7,093 nt of DNA from an uncultured Collinsella sp. (GTDB lineage: Bacteria > Actinomycetota > Coriobacteriia > Coriobacteriales > Coriobacteriaceae), in contig CABUZF010000053.1 of the NCBI GenBank assembly GCA_902495985.1, positions 1 through 7,093 of the forward strand, read 5' to 3'. Position 1 is the stretch's first letter. Each line of letters starts with the position of its first letter. The notes under the pieces were generated by a model. The model searched no databases. It was not told the origin of the DNA and was given only the letters and a program-made list of their open reading frames with translations. Made by a program: the position numbers and the translations under genes. Shown in pieces: positions 4,809 to 7,093 of this stretch.

Positions 4809-6104
4809 ATGCTCGCCTTTTTACAAACCAACACACCCATCGTGATCTTCAACCAGATTGTCGTCACGCTGCTCACGGTCTGCTTTCTGTACCAGGTGGT
4901 CTTCTTTGTCATCGGTGCTCTTCGTGGCGAGGTCGCGCCTCCCAAGGCCAAAAAACTCCACCGCTATGCGTTCTTTATCGCGGCGCATAACGAGGAAGCC
5001 GTGATCGCCAACCTCGTACGCTCCATCAAGGATCAGGACTATCCGTCCGAGCTTATCGAGGTCTTCGTCGTCGCCGACGCCTGCACCGACAACACGGCGC
5101 AGCTTGCGCGCGAGGCCGGTGCCATTGTTTACGAGCGCAATGACCTGGCCCGTAAGGGCAAGAGCTGGGTCATGGACTTTGGTTTCGACCGTATCCTTAA
5201 CGAGTATCCCGACACGTTTGAGGGCTACTTCATCTTCGATGCCGACAACGTTATCTCCCGCGATTACGTGTCTAAGATGAACGATGCCTTTGACCAGGGT
5301 TTCCATGTGGTCACGAGCTATCGCAACTCCAAGAACTTCGGCAGCTCGTGGGTCTCGGCAGCTAATGCCACCTGGTATCTGCGTGAGGCACGCTTTCTCA
5401 ACAACGCGCGTAATATCTGCAAGACGTCTTGCGCCGTCTCGGGTTCGGGCTATCTCATTTCTGCCAGCGTGATCGAAGGCATGCACGGCTGGCAGTTCCA
5501 CACGCTGACTGAGGACATTCAGTTCACCACGTTCTGCGCCATCCATGGCATTCGCATCGGTTATGCACCGGCGGAGTTCTTTGACGAGCAGCCCGTGACG
5601 TTTAAGGCGTCCTGGAAACAGCGCATGCGTTGGACTAAGGGCTTTTACCAGGTATTCTTTACCTATGGTAAGCACTTGGTCAAGTCGACCTTCCGCTATC
5701 ATCGCTTTGCCGCCTACGACATGTTTATGACCATCGCTCCGGGCATGCTGCTGTCCCTGATCTCTATGCTCGCCAACGTGACCTTCCTCGTCGTGGGCGG
5801 TCTTTCGCACGGCTTTTTGGCCACCGAGGTCGAGATGCAGGCGTGCGCCGCCTCGCTCATCATGACCTTCGCGATGATGTACCAGACCTTCTTTATCCTG
5901 GCGCTACTCACGACCATCTTCGAGTACAAGCATATTCACTGTGCGCAAAAGTGGCGTTTGGTGACCAACCTGTTTACCTTCCCGATCTTTATGTTCAGCT
6001 ATATCCCCATCACGGTGGCTGCTCTGTTCCTAAAGGTCGACTGGGTCCCGACGCAGCACGCCGTCAACGTTACCCTCGATGAGGTCATGCAAGGCGCCAA
6101 ATAA
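4809..6104 (+). CDS. Membrane-bound family 2 glycosyltransferase (processive type)
   Basis: This 431-residue protein transfers sugars from nucleotide-sugar donors at the inner face of the membrane. A transmembrane helix at about 13-36 is followed by a GT-A catalytic domain (about 50-290). Visible motifs are AAHNEE at 58-63; VVADACTDN with Asp90 (nucleotide binding); RKGKSW at 115-120; FDADN at 143-147 (the DxD metal site, Asp144/Asp146); TEDIQ at 234-238, with Asp236 as the likely catalytic base; and QRMRW at 271-275, the QxxRW signature of processive enzymes such as cellulose and hyaluronan synthases. Three or four C-terminal helices follow (about 304-330, 345-372, 388-410). The start is supported by GGGAG five bases upstream. 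It likely contributes to exopolysaccharide or glycolipid synthesis, but the sugar and acceptor cannot be told. It stands alone, with a terminator nine bases after its stop codon. Confidence 0.88.
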   Translation: MLAFLQTNTPIVIFNQIVVTLLTVCFLYQVVFFVIGALRGEVAPPKAKKLHRYAFFIAAHNEEAVIANLVRSIKDQDYPSELIEVFVVADACTDNTAQLAREAGAIVYERNDLARKGKSWVMDFGFDRILNEYPDTFEGYFIFDADNVISRDYVSKMNDAFDQGFHVVTSYRNSKNFGSSWVSAANATWYLREARFLNNARNICKTSCAVSGSGYLISASVIEGMHGWQFHTLTEDIQFTTFCAIHGIRIGYAPAEFFDEQPVTFKASWKQRMRWTKGFYQVFFTYGKHLVKSTFRYHRFAAYDMFMTIAPGMLLSLISMLANVTFLVVGGLSHGFLATEVEMQACAASLIMTFAMMYQTFFILALLTTIFEYKHIHCAQKWRLVTNLFTFPIFMFSYIPITVAALFLKVDWVPTQHAVNVTLDEVMQGAK

Positions 6105-6112
6105 CCACGATC

Positions 6113-6154
6113 AAAACCACCACAAAGGGGACAGGCACCTTTGTGGTGGTTTTT
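6113..6154. terminator. Strong intrinsic terminator, probably bidirectional, with a GGGGACAGGCACC loop
   Basis: AAAACCACCACAAAGG (6113-6128) pairs perfectly over 16 bp with the segment 6138-6153, which ends in GGTTTT. The top strand ends in five Ts and the left arm begins with four As, so it can work on both strands. It closes the glycosyltransferase gene. The loop and stem tip read GGGGACAGGCACC, and the GGGGAC start is shared with the palindrome at 1489. This suggests a dispersed hairpin family rather than a one-off terminator. Confidence 0.85.
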
Positions 6155-6185
6155 GCGTTTGAGCTGCTGCCCAAGGAGGTGTTAG

Positions 6186-6608
6186 ATGGTCTATATTCCG
6201 TTTTGGATTTGCATCTTTGCCGGCGCGGCGATTGATGCCCGTGAGCGACGGTTTCCCAATCAGCTTGCCGGCGCGTGTGCGGTGGCGGCGTTTGCAGGCG
6301 TTTGGCTCGACAAGGGCGTTAACACGGCGCTTGACCATGCCGGTCTTGCTGCCATCGCCTACCTTGCCCTTATGCTTACTGAGTCGCTTTGGCGTCGTGT
6401 TCGCCACGCTCCCGGCATTGGTATGGGGGACGCCAAGGCGCTCTTTGCCCTTTGTACCTTCGATCCCTTGGGTGGTATCGTCGCGTTTGCGGCTGCGCTT
6501 CTGGCCCTTGCCGCCGCCTGTCTCATCACAAAATCGCGCTCCTTGCCATTGCTGCCGTTTTTAGTGCCGATATTTGCCATAATCGAGGTCGTGGGTAGTA
6601 CGTTGTAA
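6186..6608 (+). CDS. Small A24-type prepilin peptidase-like membrane protein
   Basis: The 140-residue, very hydrophobic product resembles the short TadV/CpaA type of prepilin peptidase, which has only the aspartyl protease domain and no N-terminal methylase domain. Both catalytic aspartate motifs are present: IDARERRFPN, with Asp17, and GIGMGDAK, with Asp82 inside the GxGD signature. Hydrophobic segments at about 3-16, 28-40, 52-66, 95-113 and 119-136 give four to five helices. The start has a near-perfect ribosome-binding site, AAGGAGGT at 6173-6180, five bases before the ATG. The family cuts leader peptides of type IV pilins, Tad/Flp pilins and competence pseudopilins. No pilin, ATPase or secretin is nearby, so its substrate is unknown. 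It ends 30 bases before the next gene and may be co-transcribed with it. Confidence 0.85.
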   Translation: MVYIPFWICIFAGAAIDARERRFPNQLAGACAVAAFAGVWLDKGVNTALDHAGLAAIAYLALMLTESLWRRVRHAPGIGMGDAKALFALCTFDPLGGIVAFAAALLALAAACLITKSRSLPLLPFLVPIFAIIEVVGSTL

Positions 6609-6638
6609 TCGTTGCGCGCCCTTTTTAAGGAGCATGCC

Positions 6639-7093
6639 ATGGCAATCAATCAACAGACAGCCGCCATCAAGGCGCGTATGGATCGCATTCCCTCGGCGTT
6701 GTCGCCCGAGCTGGTCGAGCGTATCGCTGCCGACCGTGCCTCGGGTGTCGTTAACCCTTATCGATGCAACGATGGTCAGGTCATCCGCCGTGTTGATCGA
6801 GCCGCAGACCAAGGCACGATCATGCGTCCGGCCTTTATGCGCGATGCCGAAAAGATTCTCCATCTGCCTGCGTACGCCCGATACGCCGGCAAAACGCAGG
6901 TCTTCAGTTTTCGCAGCAACGACGACCTTTCGCGTCGCGGCCTGCACGTGCAGCTTGTCTCGCGCATCGCTCGCGATATCGGACGTGCCCTGGGGCTCAA
7001 CTGCGATTTGATCGAGGCGATTGGCTTGGGCCACGACTTGGGCCACACGCCCTTTGGCCATGCCGGCGAGCGATTCCTCAACGATATCTATCA
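6639..7093 (+). CDS. dgt: dGTPase-like HD-domain phosphohydrolase (3' end off the window)
   Basis: The reading frame from ATG 6639 stays open to the right edge: 151 full codons plus two bases. AAGGAG at 6627-6632 lies six bases upstream. After a variable N-terminus, the product has RYAGKTQVF at about 81-89, the usual lead-in of dGTP triphosphohydrolases, then a conserved helix with His103 (RRGLHVQLVSRIARDIGRALGL). HDLGHTPFGHAGE at 132-144 follows and supplies the HD metal pair His132-Asp133 plus His136 and His141. Such enzymes hydrolyse dGTP (sometimes other dNTPs) to the nucleoside and triphosphate and help control dNTP pools. The first histidine motif departs from the usual RTRLTHT form. 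The remaining C-terminal part, including the last metal-binding Asp, is not visible, so substrate choice cannot be judged. Confidence 0.88.
   Translation, partial: MAINQQTAAIKARMDRIPSALSPELVERIAADRASGVVNPYRCNDGQVIRRVDRAADQGTIMRPAFMRDAEKILHLPAYARYAGKTQVFSFRSNDDLSRRGLHVQLVSRIARDIGRALGLNCDLIEAIGLGHDLGHTPFGHAGERFLNDIY

Noticed and set aside
4821..5810. A 329-residue minus-strand frame opposite the glycosyltransferase
   Set aside because: Antisense shadow: the plus-strand gene has complete GT2 motifs and the minus-strand product shows no family signature.
6561..7061. A 166-residue minus-strand frame opposite the HD-domain gene
   Set aside because: The plus strand encodes the HD motif HDLGHTPFGHAGE with a good ribosome-binding site, so the minus-strand frame is a shadow.
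1..7093. CRISPR array, tRNA or rRNA genes, toxin-antitoxin pair
   Set aside because: No regularly spaced direct repeats, no tRNA cloverleaf with a TTC-type arm, no rRNA-like sequence and no small paired genes were seen on reading through the window.

Overview
The window looks like a chromosomal segment of a high-GC, Gram-positive gut actinobacterium of the Coriobacteriia, most like Collinsella. This is inferred from codon use, gene content and the style of the intergenic repeats, not from a database match. Most host genes point rightwards. In order they are: a partial two-helix membrane protein (leftward, runs off the left edge), a tRNA-dihydrouridine synthase, an IS110-type insertion sequence, lspA (lipoprotein signal peptidase), an RluD-type pseudouridine synthase, a membrane GT2 glycosyltransferase, a small A24 prepilin-peptidase-like protein, and the 5' part of a dGTPase-like HD-domain gene that runs off the right edge.

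Region by region: 1-525 holds the leftward membrane protein and a divergent intergenic space with two clean inverted repeats. 526-1479 is the Dus enzyme. It is followed by a palindromic intergenic element (1483-1526) whose right arm is cut by the insertion sequence and resumes at 2941. 1527-2940 is the insertion sequence. 2941-3113 holds a hairpin that looks like a terminator. 3114-4726 is the lspA-rluD pair, which overlaps by one base. 4809-6104 is the glycosyltransferase, followed by a strong, probably bidirectional, terminator at 6113-6154. 6186-7093 is the prepilin-peptidase/HD-protein pair.

The most interesting object is the IS110 element. Its leader (about 1541-1740) folds on paper into the architecture of a bridge RNA: a 5' hairpin, then two internal-loop modules. 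The guides can be read directly. The first loop carries GAACGTCC (1618-1625), identical to the chromosomal left flank (1519-1526), and GTTGGG (1644-1649), the reverse complement of the right flank CCCAAC (2939-2944). The second loop carries ATAGGAA (1686-1692), identical to the element's right end (2930-2936), and GTAATG (1717-1722), the reverse complement of the element's left end CATTAC (1526-1531). Joining the two ends through a shared CC core also builds a promoter, TTGACA - 18 bp - TACAGT, just upstream of the RNA. The element therefore appears to be a bridge-RNA-guided recombinase programmed to enter a palindromic intergenic repeat, comparable to IS621 in E. coli REP sequences.

The remaining genes are housekeeping functions: tRNA/rRNA modification, lipoprotein maturation, surface polysaccharide or glycolipid synthesis, and nucleotide metabolism. 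Apart from the lspA-rluD pair and the closely spaced last two genes, they look like independent transcription units.
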